Shown here one piece after another: positions 32,923 to 40,384 of a stretch of 64,000 bases of DNA (its first letter is position 1; each line of letters starts with the position of its first letter). Position numbers and translations under genes: made by a program. Origin of the DNA: Neobacillus niacini (GTDB lineage: Bacteria > Bacillota > Bacilli > Bacillales > Cytobacillaceae); assembly GCF_019749295.1 (NCBI RefSeq), contig NZ_JACWFG010000002.1, forward strand, positions 62,001 through 126,000, read 5' to 3'. The notes beneath the pieces were generated by a model that was not told the DNA's origin, made no database searches, and saw nothing but the letters and a program-made list of their open reading frames with translations.

Positions 32923-33671
32923 CCTCTTTCTCCTCTCTCTAGTAGACTTTCTCCTTTAATGGAAGGGTTTACATTATTGCTATTTGCTTTTCCAGCCAAA
33001 CTCGCCGCAAGCTGCCTTAAACCCTTAATCACCAGAGGGATGAGACCACCGCTTGTCTGTTTTTCAATCCGTAAAAAAGCATAATAGGAGATGCCCATGA
33101 TCACCAATGCCAGCATACTAACCACAAATAATGGGATAAGTCCCGGGATAAACATCAAAAATAAATAAAGTAGATAAATAGAGAGTATCATTAGGATCGT
33201 TAAAGGTATATTCATGATCCCAATCATCAGCGCGTATTTAAAATACTGCGACAGCTTCAACTCGAAATGAGCGTAAACCGGTACAATGTAAAGTAATAGA
33301 ATCATATAGAAAATGCTCATCATAAAGATAAAAGAAACAATCAAGATATGAAGGAAAGGATTTTCAATCACATTGATATACTGGTAGTTCACATATAGAA
33401 TCATTCCGATTATCGCAAGAATGAATCCAATGCCATTTGATTTGATAAATTCTTTCTTATATGTGGAAAAAAAGGTCTTTCCTATCTGTACATCTTCCTC
33501 CTGCTTCAGCCACTTTCGGGCAATGGTAAAGGTCGCGACGGTTGCCGGCATGACCCCAAATATACCCAATCCCAAAATCGTAAACAGGATCCAAAGGAAA
33601 TTGAGATAAGCCAATTTCATAGCCCACTCACTAAATCGGAAAAGGCCACCCATGGCTCCGCTCATCTGCAT
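32919..33671 (-). CDS. DUF624 (YesL/YteU-type) membrane protein
   Basis: This is a small integral membrane protein of about 250 residues with five or so predicted helices and the DUF624 pattern: an N-terminal RFSEWAMKLAYLNFLWILF, a central AHFELKLSQYFKYALMIG, and two C-terminal hydrophobic stretches. YesL and YteU homologues accompany LplABC-type importers in Bacillus pectin-use operons, but their role is not known. I chose ATG 33671 (MQMSGAMGG) because AGGAGGTG lies 8 bases upstream. It is the first gene of the operon. Confidence 0.82.
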   Translation of the reverse strand: MQMSGAMGGLFRFSEWAMKLAYLNFLWILFTILGLGIFGVMPATVATFTIARKWLKQEEDVQIGKTFFSTYKKEFIKSNGIGFILAIIGMILYVNYQYINVIENPFLHILIVSFIFMMSIFYMILLLYIVPVYAHFELKLSQYFKYALMIGIMNIPLTILMILSIYLLYLFLMFIPGLIPLFVVSMLALVIMGISYYAFLRIEKQTSGGLIPLVIKGLRQLAASLAGKANSNNVNPSIKGESLLERGERG

Positions 33672-33724
33672 ACCACTTTCACCTCCTATGAAATTTAAAA
33701 TCAACTTTTCTGATTACCCAAAAT

Positions 33725-33738
33725 ATAAAACGCTTACA
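33725..33738 (-). promoter_or_regulatory. Candidate CcpA cre site before the LplABC-type operon
   Basis: The minus strand reads TGTAAGCGTTTTAT, which matches the cre consensus TGNAARCGNWWNCA at all but the final two positions. It lies about 55 bp upstream of the DUF624 start, where catabolite repression would act. Confidence 0.55.
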
Positions 33739-33866
33739 AACCTGCAACAATATTCATTTTTTGTAATCATGATATCCAGAGTTACTTATTTGTTAAAAAA
33801 ACCTTGATTTATCAAGAAAATAGGCACTATTTTGTAGCAGTGTCACATTCTTGCAGCTAGTTATTT

Positions 33867-34550
33867 TTAATTACTTCCAACCTCTAAAACATTGATATCG
33901 CGTATTTCTCTGATACTGTTAAAAATTTCGGAGGCATTTTTATGCTTTGGAACGTTCAACACCAATTCCATTTCATACTGACCTTCCTGCAAATCTTTAA
34001 TATACACATCGTTCACTTTATAGTTTTGAAGTTTCATCTTTTCAATGATTCTTGAAATATCAACTTGGTTAATGATAAGAAATTTCACTTTTAATTCTTT
34101 AGAAGAGATCGTTTTCGGCATGAACAAATGAACAATAACCGGTAATATCTCAAGTGAAAACAAGATAATTCCGATGCTGATAAAAGCCTCATAATAAAAT
34201 CCTGCACCAACTGCTATCCCGCAGCCTGATGCACCCCATATAATTGCTGCTGTTGTTAAACCAGAAATCTCATTATTTCTTCGTCTTAAAATAACACCTG
34301 CACCTATGAAACCAATCCCACTGATCACTTGGGCCGCTAACCGCATCGGGTCTGTTCGGATGTTGGAATTCATGCTGCTATACATTTCCGCCGACTCGAT
34401 TGATACAATGGTAATCAAACAGCTGATCACAGAAATCACCACGCAAGTTTTTAACCCCAATGGCTTTTGCTTTAGCTCTCTTTCCAGCCCCATAATAATT
34501 CCTAATACGGCTGCCATTCCTAAGCGAATACTGATAGCCTCTAAGCTCAT
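33867..34550 (-). CDS. mgtC: MgtC/SapB-family membrane protein
   Basis: The protein has 227 residues: four or five membrane helices at the N-terminus with the MgtC signatures GLERELKQKPLGLKT and GIGFIGAGVILR, then GLTTAAIIWGASGCGIAVGAG. A soluble C-terminal domain of about 80 residues resembles an ACT-like fold. MgtC proteins are linked to growth under low magnesium and, in pathogens, to survival in macrophages; the biochemical role is not settled. It is a single gene, downstream of nothing obvious on its strand except a decayed oxidoreductase fragment. Confidence 0.88.
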   Translation of the reverse strand: MSLEAISIRLGMAAVLGIIMGLERELKQKPLGLKTCVVISVISCLITIVSIESAEMYSSMNSNIRTDPMRLAAQVISGIGFIGAGVILRRRNNEISGLTTAAIIWGASGCGIAVGAGFYYEAFISIGIILFSLEILPVIVHLFMPKTISSKELKVKFLIINQVDISRIIEKMKLQNYKVNDVYIKDLQEGQYEMELVLNVPKHKNASEIFNSIREIRDINVLEVGSN

Positions 34551-34596
34551 TTCCCCTCTCCTTTCATTTTTTCAGATATTATTGGACAGAAATCCA

Positions 34597-34712
34597 CTAT
34601 TTTGTTTCATGGCTTTCCAAAATAGCCTCAATGATTTTCATAATCTGGTGGCCATCCTTCAAGCATTCGCGGAAAAACCCGTTCCAATTATCCCGACCTT
34701 TACCACGCGCAT
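34597..34712 (-). pseudogene. Relic of a Gfo/Idh/MocA oxidoreductase with the middle deleted
   Basis: On the minus strand an ATG at 34712, preceded by GAGAAGGTGAAATAT, starts MRVVKVGIIGTGFSA, a normal Gfo/Idh Rossmann N-terminus. About 40 bases later, in another frame, comes DGHQIMKIIEAILESHETK and a stop at 34597, which is the usual C-terminus of the family. About 300 codons between them are gone. The remainder of 34551-34976 holds no further gene; sequence just before 34977 provides GGGAGAG as the ribosome site for the GH95 gene. Confidence 0.7.
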
Positions 34713-34976
34713 ATATTTCACCTTCTCTTTTTTATACTTAAGTAGAACTATAGTGTGGATTGTCTCTTGCAACAACAAGACATTTTTTCAAAGTTTTACA
34801 TTGTTGATTTTTAGGGGGATTACTCAGTTTCTTGCATGAGTGGGATTTTTTTGCAATGCAGTGAAAACTATCAGGTGCAATAAAAACAGGATAGAGGACG
34901 GAAGGAATTTGAAGGGCTCACACTGAATGGATAAGAATAGGAATTTGAAGGGCGTCTATGAAGGGAGAGAAAAAGA

Positions 34977-37295
34977 ATGAAGTTACAATACATACAAGCT
35001 GCTAAAACGTGGAACGAAGCACTTCCAATCGGAAATGGCCGGCTGGGGGCGATGATTTTTGGAGGAGTTTGTGAAGAACATTTGCAATTAAATGAGGATA
35101 CCTTATGGTCCGGAGCACCAAAGGATTGTAATAATCCACAAGCAAAAGAACTGCTGCCAAAGGTACGGAAGCTGCTATTGGATGAGAAATATGAAGAGGC
35201 TGATCACCTATGTAAGGAGATGCTTGGACCATACACGCAATCTTATCTGCCACTTGGCGATCTGTACATTCACTTTCATCATGGTGAAAATATTCAATCC
35301 TATGAGCGGGGGCTAGACCTCAAAACAGGAACGAGTTATGTTGAATATGTGATAGATGATGTTACCTATACCCGTGAAATATTCGCATCCTATCCAGACC
35401 AGGTAATTGTCATCACTCTTCACGCCAGCCAACCTGGCAGATTGGATTTTACAGCAGAGTTAGATAGCTCATTGAGATTTCAGACTACTTTCGAACAAGA
35501 TCAACTGATACTTCAAGGCATCTGCCCAGAGCATGTGGATCCGAATTATTATCATACAGACCAACCTGTTGTTTATGGGGATCCTGATTCAACGGACGCT
35601 ATTAGATATGAAGGGCGTTTAGGTGTAAAAACAGAAAATGGTTCCGTTAAGGTTAATGAAGATAGCCTACATGTAACTTCCGCTAGCACTGTGACACTTT
35701 ACTTCAGTGCTGCAACCAGTTTCAATGGCTTTGATAAGTCGCCAGCTAGGGAGGGAAAAAATCCTTCTATCGCGGCAAAGGCATTTTTAGAGGCAGCAAT
35801 GGGAAAAACGTTTGAAGAATTACGGAGTTCCCATATCGAGGACTATAAGGCGCTATTTGACAGAGTAGAGCTTAACTTAGGTGAAAGGATTGCTCCTGAA
35901 TGCTTACCGACGGACCAATATGTTTTAAACTATGGCGCAAGGGATCCAAAGCTGGTGGAATTGCTTTTTCAATACGGCCGTTATTTAATGATCGCGAGTT
36001 CAAGGCCAGGATCACAGCCCGCGAATCTTCAAGGAATATGGAATCAACAGATTCGCCCGCCATGGAGCAGTAACTACACATTAAATATAAATGCTGAGAT
36101 GAATTATTGGCCCGCAGAAACATGTAATCTATCGGAATGCCATAAACCTCTTTTAGACTATATTGAAGAATTGGCGCAAAACGGGAAGAAAACCGCTGCG
36201 GTGAATTATGGCTGTCGGGGATGGGTCGCACATCATAATGCAGATTTATGGCGCCAAAGTGCACCAGTGGGTGATTACGGACATGGCGATCCTGTTTGGG
36301 CTTTTTGGCCATTAGGAGGAGCTTGGTTATCTCAACATCTGTGGGAACATTATAATTTCGGCAGGGATGTGGCATATCTTCGAGATAAAGCGTATCCGAC
36401 TATGAAGGAAGCCGCTCTTTTCTGTTTGGATTGGCTGATGGAGGACGGAACCGGGAATTTGGTCACCGCTCCCTCTACTTCGCCGGAACATAAATTTGTT
36501 ACACCAGATGGCAAGCTAGCTGGTGTCAGCATATCATCAACCATGGACATGTCGTTGATATGGGATACTTTCACCAATTGTATCGAAGCTTCTGAAGTTT
36601 TGCAGATAGATGAAGATTTTCGGAAAGTATTGACAGAGGTACGTAGTAAACTATTCCCGATGCAAATCGGCAGTAATGGAACTCTACAAGAATGGTTTAA
36701 GGAATGGGAAGATGAAGACCCCCATCATCGTCATGTATCACACCTCTTTGGAGTTTTTCCAGGACGGCAGATTACGGAAACAGATGGTAAGGAGTGGTTT
36801 GAAGCTGCCCGAAGGTCACTGGAGGTGCGGGGAGATGAAGGAACGGGATGGAGTCTTGCCTGGAAGATTTGTTTGTGGGCTCGATTCAAAGATGGTGACA
36901 GAGCACATAAATTAATATCCAATCTCCTGCAGCTGGTAACAGAAGATAATAGCATCTCTCAAAAGGGGGGAGTCTATACCAATCTGTTTGATGCACATCC
37001 TCCTTTTCAGATTGACGGGAACTTTGGATTCACCGCTGGGATAGCAGAAATGCTCGTGCAGTCGCATCATGGAGAAATTCACTTGCTCCCTGCCCTTCCG
37101 TCCGGGTGGTCAAGTGGATATGTAAAGGGATTACGAGCTCGAGGAGGATTCGAAATCGACCTTAAATGGGAGAATCATAAAGTAGAATCTGTTAAAATAC
37201 ATTCCCATTTTGGCGGAATGTGTCAATTGCATATCGGTGATGACAGAATTTCATTTAATACAGTCAGGGGGACGGTTCTTGCGGTTCAACTATGA
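34977..37295 (+). CDS. GH95 glycosidase (alpha-L-fucosidase / alpha-L-galactosidase family)
   Basis: GH95 enzymes remove alpha-1,2-linked L-fucose or L-galactose by inversion. The 772-residue protein has the N-terminal super-sandwich (WNEALPIGNGRLGAMIFGG, LNEDTLWSG), the linker, the (alpha/alpha)6 barrel with ASSRPGSQPANLQGIWN, NYTLNINAEMNYWPAE, TAPSTSPEH, HHRHVSHLFGVFPG and QIDGNFGFTAGIAEML, and a C-terminal beta-sandwich. These include the Asn pair and acidic residues used in catalysis. There is no signal peptide, so it acts on imported sugars. Its last ten codons, VRGTVLAVQL, are encoded by a dispersed GGGGACGGTTC repeat, so the natural C-terminus was probably replaced. It stands alone on the plus strand. 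Confidence 0.9.
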   Translation: MKLQYIQAAKTWNEALPIGNGRLGAMIFGGVCEEHLQLNEDTLWSGAPKDCNNPQAKELLPKVRKLLLDEKYEEADHLCKEMLGPYTQSYLPLGDLYIHFHHGENIQSYERGLDLKTGTSYVEYVIDDVTYTREIFASYPDQVIVITLHASQPGRLDFTAELDSSLRFQTTFEQDQLILQGICPEHVDPNYYHTDQPVVYGDPDSTDAIRYEGRLGVKTENGSVKVNEDSLHVTSASTVTLYFSAATSFNGFDKSPAREGKNPSIAAKAFLEAAMGKTFEELRSSHIEDYKALFDRVELNLGERIAPECLPTDQYVLNYGARDPKLVELLFQYGRYLMIASSRPGSQPANLQGIWNQQIRPPWSSNYTLNINAEMNYWPAETCNLSECHKPLLDYIEELAQNGKKTAAVNYGCRGWVAHHNADLWRQSAPVGDYGHGDPVWAFWPLGGAWLSQHLWEHYNFGRDVAYLRDKAYPTMKEAALFCLDWLMEDGTGNLVTAPSTSPEHKFVTPDGKLAGVSISSTMDMSLIWDTFTNCIEASEVLQIDEDFRKVLTEVRSKLFPMQIGSNGTLQEWFKEWEDEDPHHRHVSHLFGVFPGRQITETDGKEWFEAARRSLEVRGDEGTGWSLAWKICLWARFKDGDRAHKLISNLLQLVTEDNSISQKGGVYTNLFDAHPPFQIDGNFGFTAGIAEMLVQSHHGEIHLLPALPSGWSSGYVKGLRARGGFEIDLKWENHKVESVKIHSHFGGMCQLHIGDDRISFNTVRGTVLAVQL
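37264..37287 (+). repeat. GGGGACGGTTC-family repeat inside the 3' end of the GH95 gene, copy 5
   Basis: TCAGGGGGACGGTTCTTGCG and the following GTTC overlap the final codons of the GH95 gene and contribute its last residues just before the TGA at 37293-37295. Confidence 0.75.
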
Positions 37296-37310
37296 CTCTT
37301 TCCAGGTAGC

Positions 37311-37333
37311 CAGGGGGACGGTTCTCACGGTCC
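37311..37333 (+). repeat. GGGGACGGTTC-family repeat, copy 6
   Basis: CAGGGGGACGGTTCTCACGG follows copy 5 at a distance of 47 bases in the same orientation, downstream of the GH95 gene. Confidence 0.75.
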
Positions 37334-37446
37334 AATTATAGCTCCATCCAAACTTACGTAATTGCCAGTTAAAAGAGAATTTAATCTCTGTGAGGCACAT
37401 TTTTAAAAATTTCCCCAAAAGAACGTTTCACTGATTATTGACGGCT

Positions 37447-37486
37447 AAAAAAACCCCCTCAGCTACTTTTAGTAGTTAAGGGGGTA
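37447..37486 (-). terminator. Terminator of the pth2 gene
   Basis: ACCCCCTCAGCTACT and AGTAGTTAAGGGGGT form a long stem (37453-37485). On the minus strand a run of seven T follows. It lies 35 bp past the pth2 stop codon. Confidence 0.85.
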
Positions 37487-37520
37487 CTTAAAAAAAGAGC
37501 CAAGTTAACCTTCTCCAAGT

Positions 37521-37886
37521 TTAGTTTTTAAGCAGTGTTAAGTGTCCGACGATTTCCTTTGCTTCAGATTTTTCCATGGGCGGGAGTGCAATAACAGTCA
37601 ATGAACCTGATTTAATCTCGGTTAGGCCGCTGTCACGAATACTGAAATATCCTCTTTTTTCTAACTTTTCAAGCTCGGCTTGCTTACCCTTTAAGATAAT
37701 TTTTTTCATTCCGGTCTGGATCCATTCTACAAAATCATCGTGCCTTTCAGGAAAAGGAGATTGCGAAGACATCAGGTTAATCGTACTTAGAGTTGCAGCA
37801 TGAGCCACTTGGGCTGCTGTTTTCCCCTTTGACATTGATAGATCTTTATTTACAATAAAATATTGGACGAGATCTCGTTTTTCCAT
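37521..37886 (-). CDS. Peptidyl-tRNA hydrolase 2 (Pth2) family protein
   Basis: The 121-residue protein has the Pth2 fold signatures: QYFIVNKDLSMSKGKTAAQVAHAA at the N-terminus, KKIILKGKQAELEKLEKRG in the middle, and a DSGLTEIKSGSLTVIALPP strand region. Pth2 is mainly known from archaea and eukaryotes, where it releases tRNA from peptidyl-tRNA, but related proteins occur in Bacillales alongside the ordinary Pth. I chose ATG 37886 since AGAGGA then has room; an ATG four codons upstream abuts it. It stands alone with its own terminator. Confidence 0.82.
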   Translation of the reverse strand: MEKRDLVQYFIVNKDLSMSKGKTAAQVAHAATLSTINLMSSQSPFPERHDDFVEWIQTGMKKIILKGKQAELEKLEKRGYFSIRDSGLTEIKSGSLTVIALPPMEKSEAKEIVGHLTLLKN

Positions 37887-38137
37887 CTTTTTTATCATTC
37901 CTCTTTTAAAACTTCTTTAAAGTCTCAGCATTTATAATGTTCTACCTAGCTGGAACTAGCTTCCCTATCTAATTAACTCCTTATACCCACACACTATAAT
38001 CCCATTATTTTTTATCTTCTTATTCGTTTATATCTATATAGTAGACAAAACGACTGTTTTCTACTAATTCATTTTCTCGACAATTTTCTTCCTGCTAAAG
38101 AGGAGTAAACCCAGTATTATCAGCACATAATGCAATT
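37887..38137. other. Intergenic region with no gene seen
   Basis: This AT-rich DNA between pth2 and the palindrome cluster has no reading frame with a ribosome site. A near-palindrome, TAGTAGACAAAAC then CTGTTTTCTACTA, lies near 38040-38070 and may be part of the pth2 promoter region. Confidence 0.5.
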
Positions 38138-38153
38138 CTAATCAAACGATTAG
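38138..38153. promoter_or_regulatory. Palindrome A of a TCAAACGTTTGA-type cluster
   Basis: CTAATC-AAAC-GATTAG is an inverted repeat related to the three sites downstream. It is the most divergent of the four. Confidence 0.5.
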
Positions 38154-38171
38154 TTAACTCAAAATCTACTC

Positions 38172-38185
38172 ATCAAACGTTTGAT
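38172..38185. promoter_or_regulatory. Palindrome B of a TCAAACGTTTGA-type cluster
   Basis: ATCAAACGTTTGAT is a perfect 14-bp palindrome with a central CG, as TetR- or LacI-type operators have. Confidence 0.6.
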
Positions 38186-38294
38186 TAAATAGCGGGTAAA
38201 CCCCTTTCTTAAATGGTTTTTTCTTGATTTCAGGAAAGGTATTTGTCGAAAAACAGTTAAGATACTAGAAACTACTAAAATACAAAAACGGCGT

Positions 38295-38312
38295 TAATCA
38301 AACGTTTGATTA
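38295..38312. promoter_or_regulatory. Palindrome C of a TCAAACGTTTGA-type cluster
   Basis: TAATCAAACGTTTGATTA is a perfect 18-bp palindrome sharing its 14-bp core with site B. Confidence 0.62.
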
Positions 38313-38357
38313 GTAAGAGGTTGAATCAGTTGCTGATTTGGAGAAATTTCAAACTTT

Positions 38358-38382
38358 GCCATCAGAACTGTCCCTAATGTCC
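38358..38382 (-). repeat. Divergent GGGGACGGTTC-family repeat after the APH gene, copy 7
   Basis: The minus strand reads TTAGGGACAGTTCTGATGGC about 35 bases past the stop of the APH-type gene, in sense orientation. It shares GTTCTGATGGC with copies 2 and 8. Confidence 0.6.
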
Positions 38383-38398
38383 TCCAAGTAAAGAAAAA

Positions 38399-38420
38399 AC
38401 TAATCAATCGTTTGATTAGT
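38399..38420. terminator. Palindrome D, terminator-like, overlapping the APH stop codon
   Basis: ACTAATCAA-TCGT-TTGATTAGT is a 9-bp stem flanked by AAAAAA on one side and TTTTT on the other, the arrangement of a bidirectional terminator. It overlaps the stop codon of the APH-type gene and shares sequence with palindromes A-C. Confidence 0.65.
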
Positions 38421-39291
38421 TTTTGTAATCTTTGATTATAGTCCATATAGTATTAGATGCTTCTTCCGCTCTCACTTTATCATTATTTTTGTAAGAGTCA
38501 TATGTGATTAATGCCTTCCACAGAGCCCATCCCCGCGCTCGATTCCAGGTTCCTTCGTCAAAATTCAATTCATTCTTAAATACTTCTCTACTGGCATCAT
38601 CAAAGAAGTTCCAAGCTATTGCAGCATCACAAGAAGGATCTCCTATTCCTACTATTCCAAAGTCAATAACGGCACAGAGCTTTCCATCCTTCACTAATAA
38701 ATTGCCTGTTGCTATATCACCGTGCAGCCAAACAGGATCTGACTCCCATTCAGAATCTAAAGCTAAGCTCCAGATTTCACGCAGCAGACCACCATCAAAA
38801 GTGTCACTGTTGTTTTCAATGGCATTTCTAGATTCTTCATTGTATATAGATAATGAACTGCCTCTATAGAAATTATGCTGACCAGCTAGCGGACCCCCAC
38901 TAGCATCAATGGCCTGTAACTCTTTTAAAAATGACCCCAAGTCCTTTGCTAGATGATTAAGGTTATCAATATTGTTGTGAGATAGAGTGTCTCCCTCAAG
39001 CCATTTATAGATGGACCAGGACCACGGATATTCTTTATTCGGTTTTCCTTTTGCGATTGGAGTAGAAACGGACAATGAAAGTTTTTCAGCAATAATGGGA
39101 AGCCACTTTTGTTCCTTTTCCACCTGTGGAGCATAGGCCGCTGCACTAGGTAACCTGACACTCATATGATTACCTAAATGAAATGTTCTATTATCATGTC
39201 CACCATTGTTTACCGGTTTGATAGTTAAATGAGACCACTCTGGAAACTGTTCGTCTATTAGTCTTGCTACTAAATCGACATTGATAATCAC
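38416..39291 (-). CDS. APH-family phosphotransferase (aminoglycoside phosphotransferase fold)
   Basis: The 291-residue protein has the protein-kinase-like fold of the APH family. Seen are NGGHDNRTFHLG near the N-terminus, the hinge WSWSIYKWLEGDTL, the catalytic loop VWLHGDIATGNLLVKDG with the base Asp, and the metal-binding VIDFGIVGIGDPSCDAAIAW. Close relatives are annotated as aminoglycoside or macrolide phosphotransferases, but many chromosomal ones phosphorylate metabolites, so resistance is not implied. The start is GTG 39291 with AAGGAG 7 bases upstream. It is a single gene between manA and pth2. Confidence 0.85.
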   Translation of the reverse strand: MIINVDLVARLIDEQFPEWSHLTIKPVNNGGHDNRTFHLGNHMSVRLPSAAAYAPQVEKEQKWLPIIAEKLSLSVSTPIAKGKPNKEYPWSWSIYKWLEGDTLSHNNIDNLNHLAKDLGSFLKELQAIDASGGPLAGQHNFYRGSSLSIYNEESRNAIENNSDTFDGGLLREIWSLALDSEWESDPVWLHGDIATGNLLVKDGKLCAVIDFGIVGIGDPSCDAAIAWNFFDDASREVFKNELNFDEGTWNRARGWALWKALITYDSYKNNDKVRAEEASNTIWTIIKDYKN

Positions 39292-39384
39292 TATCTCGCT
39301 CCTTCCTTTTTCAAACTCATAGAAAGAAGATGCCCTAAACGCCTAAGCACCTGTGCAGCTCATCAATGGTACTAAAAGATAAAA

Positions 39385-39421
39385 AGCCATCAGAACCGTC
39401 CCTATGGTCTATACCTATGGT
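39385..39421 (-). repeat. GGGGACGGTTC-family repeat directly after the manA stop, copy 8
   Basis: On the minus strand the manA TAG is followed by ACCATAGGTATAGACCATAG, then GGACGGTTCTGATGGC and a short T run. ACCATAGG is duplicated, which is not seen in the other copies. Confidence 0.7.
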
Positions 39422-40366
39422 CTAGGTATGAGAAACAATCAACTCACAATTTCCGTCGATTTCAAATTCTCCTAATCCCACTGGAATAATGAGATGGGTT
39501 CCTTTTTTTAATGGATAACGCTCTCCGTCATGAACAAGGACCCCATCTCCCTTAATGACACTAAGAAGCAGATATTGATCAGTAAAAGAAAATACAGATC
39601 TTCCGCCAATATCCCATTTATATACGGAGAAAAACTCAGATTTCGTAAACATGGTTATCGTAACATTTTCCCGTTCTTCAACCACCGGTGAAAAACCTGT
39701 TTCATGATGGGGTACAGTCGTTACATCAATTGCCTTTTCTAAATGAAGGTCGCGCAGATTCCCCTCCGAATCACGACGGTCATAATCATATACGCGGTAG
39801 GTGGTATCAGAGCTTTGCTGCGTTTCCAAGACAAGCGTACCTTCACACAGAGCGTGAATCGTTCCACTTGGTACATAGAAAAAGTCACCGGGTTTAATTT
39901 TCACTCTTCGGAGCAATTCGTTCCACTTTCCTTCACTTATTTGCTGGATTAAGTCTTCTTTTGTTTTTGCATTATGTCCGAAAATCATGTCGGCATCTTT
40001 TTTACAGTCGAGAATATACCAGCATTCAGTTTTACCAAGCTCACCATTTTCATGAATGTTCGCATACGCATCTTCTGGATGGACTTGTACCGATAAATCC
40101 ATGTTGGCATCCAAGATTTTTGTTAAAAGTGGAAACACTTCTTCCTTTGAGTTTCCGAACAACTCTGGATGCTTACTCCATAGTTCATCCAAGGCCATAC
40201 CTGCATAAGGGCCATTTTCAATAATAGAAGGACCATTTGGATGGGCAGAAATCGCCCAGCATTCTCCTGTTTGATCACTTGGAATTTCATAACCAAATTC
40301 CTCACGTAAAGTACTTCCACCCCAAATTCTTTCTTTAAAAACTGGTTTTAATAATAATGGCTGCAT
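39422..40366 (-). CDS. manA: Mannose-6-phosphate isomerase, class I
   Basis: ManA interconverts mannose-6-phosphate and fructose-6-phosphate, feeding mannose into glycolysis. The 314-residue protein is a short Bacillus-type class I enzyme (315 in B. subtilis). Zinc-binding cupin features are visible: LSVQVHPEDAYA, KTECWYIL, and FYVPSGTIHALCEGTLVLE followed by QSSDTTYRVYDYDR. It is the last gene of the mannoside operon, 18 bp after the ROK kinase, which would supply mannose-6-phosphate. No PTS gene is nearby. Confidence 0.94.
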   Translation of the reverse strand: MQPLLLKPVFKERIWGGSTLREEFGYEIPSDQTGECWAISAHPNGPSIIENGPYAGMALDELWSKHPELFGNSKEEVFPLLTKILDANMDLSVQVHPEDAYANIHENGELGKTECWYILDCKKDADMIFGHNAKTKEDLIQQISEGKWNELLRRVKIKPGDFFYVPSGTIHALCEGTLVLETQQSSDTTYRVYDYDRRDSEGNLRDLHLEKAIDVTTVPHHETGFSPVVEERENVTITMFTKSEFFSVYKWDIGGRSVFSFTDQYLLLSVIKGDGVLVHDGERYPLKKGTHLIIPVGLGEFEIDGNCELIVSHT

Positions 40367-40384
40367 AATTTATTCCTCCCAAAT

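Noticed and set aside
34551..34976. A magnesium riboswitch before mgtC
   Set aside because: The upstream DNA is accounted for by an oxidoreductase relic and I found no M-box-like conserved core.
35872..36375. A 167-codon minus-strand frame within the GH95 gene
   Set aside because: It lies fully inside the conserved catalytic barrel of GH95 and lacks a start signal.
38138..38420. Phage attachment sites or an origin with iterons
   Set aside because: The palindromes are unevenly spaced, there is no integrase or replication gene, and one copy is clearly a terminator.
38416..39291. An acquired aminoglycoside resistance gene
   Set aside because: Only the APH fold is evident; there is no mobile element and base composition matches the neighbours, so a chromosomal metabolite kinase is more likely.
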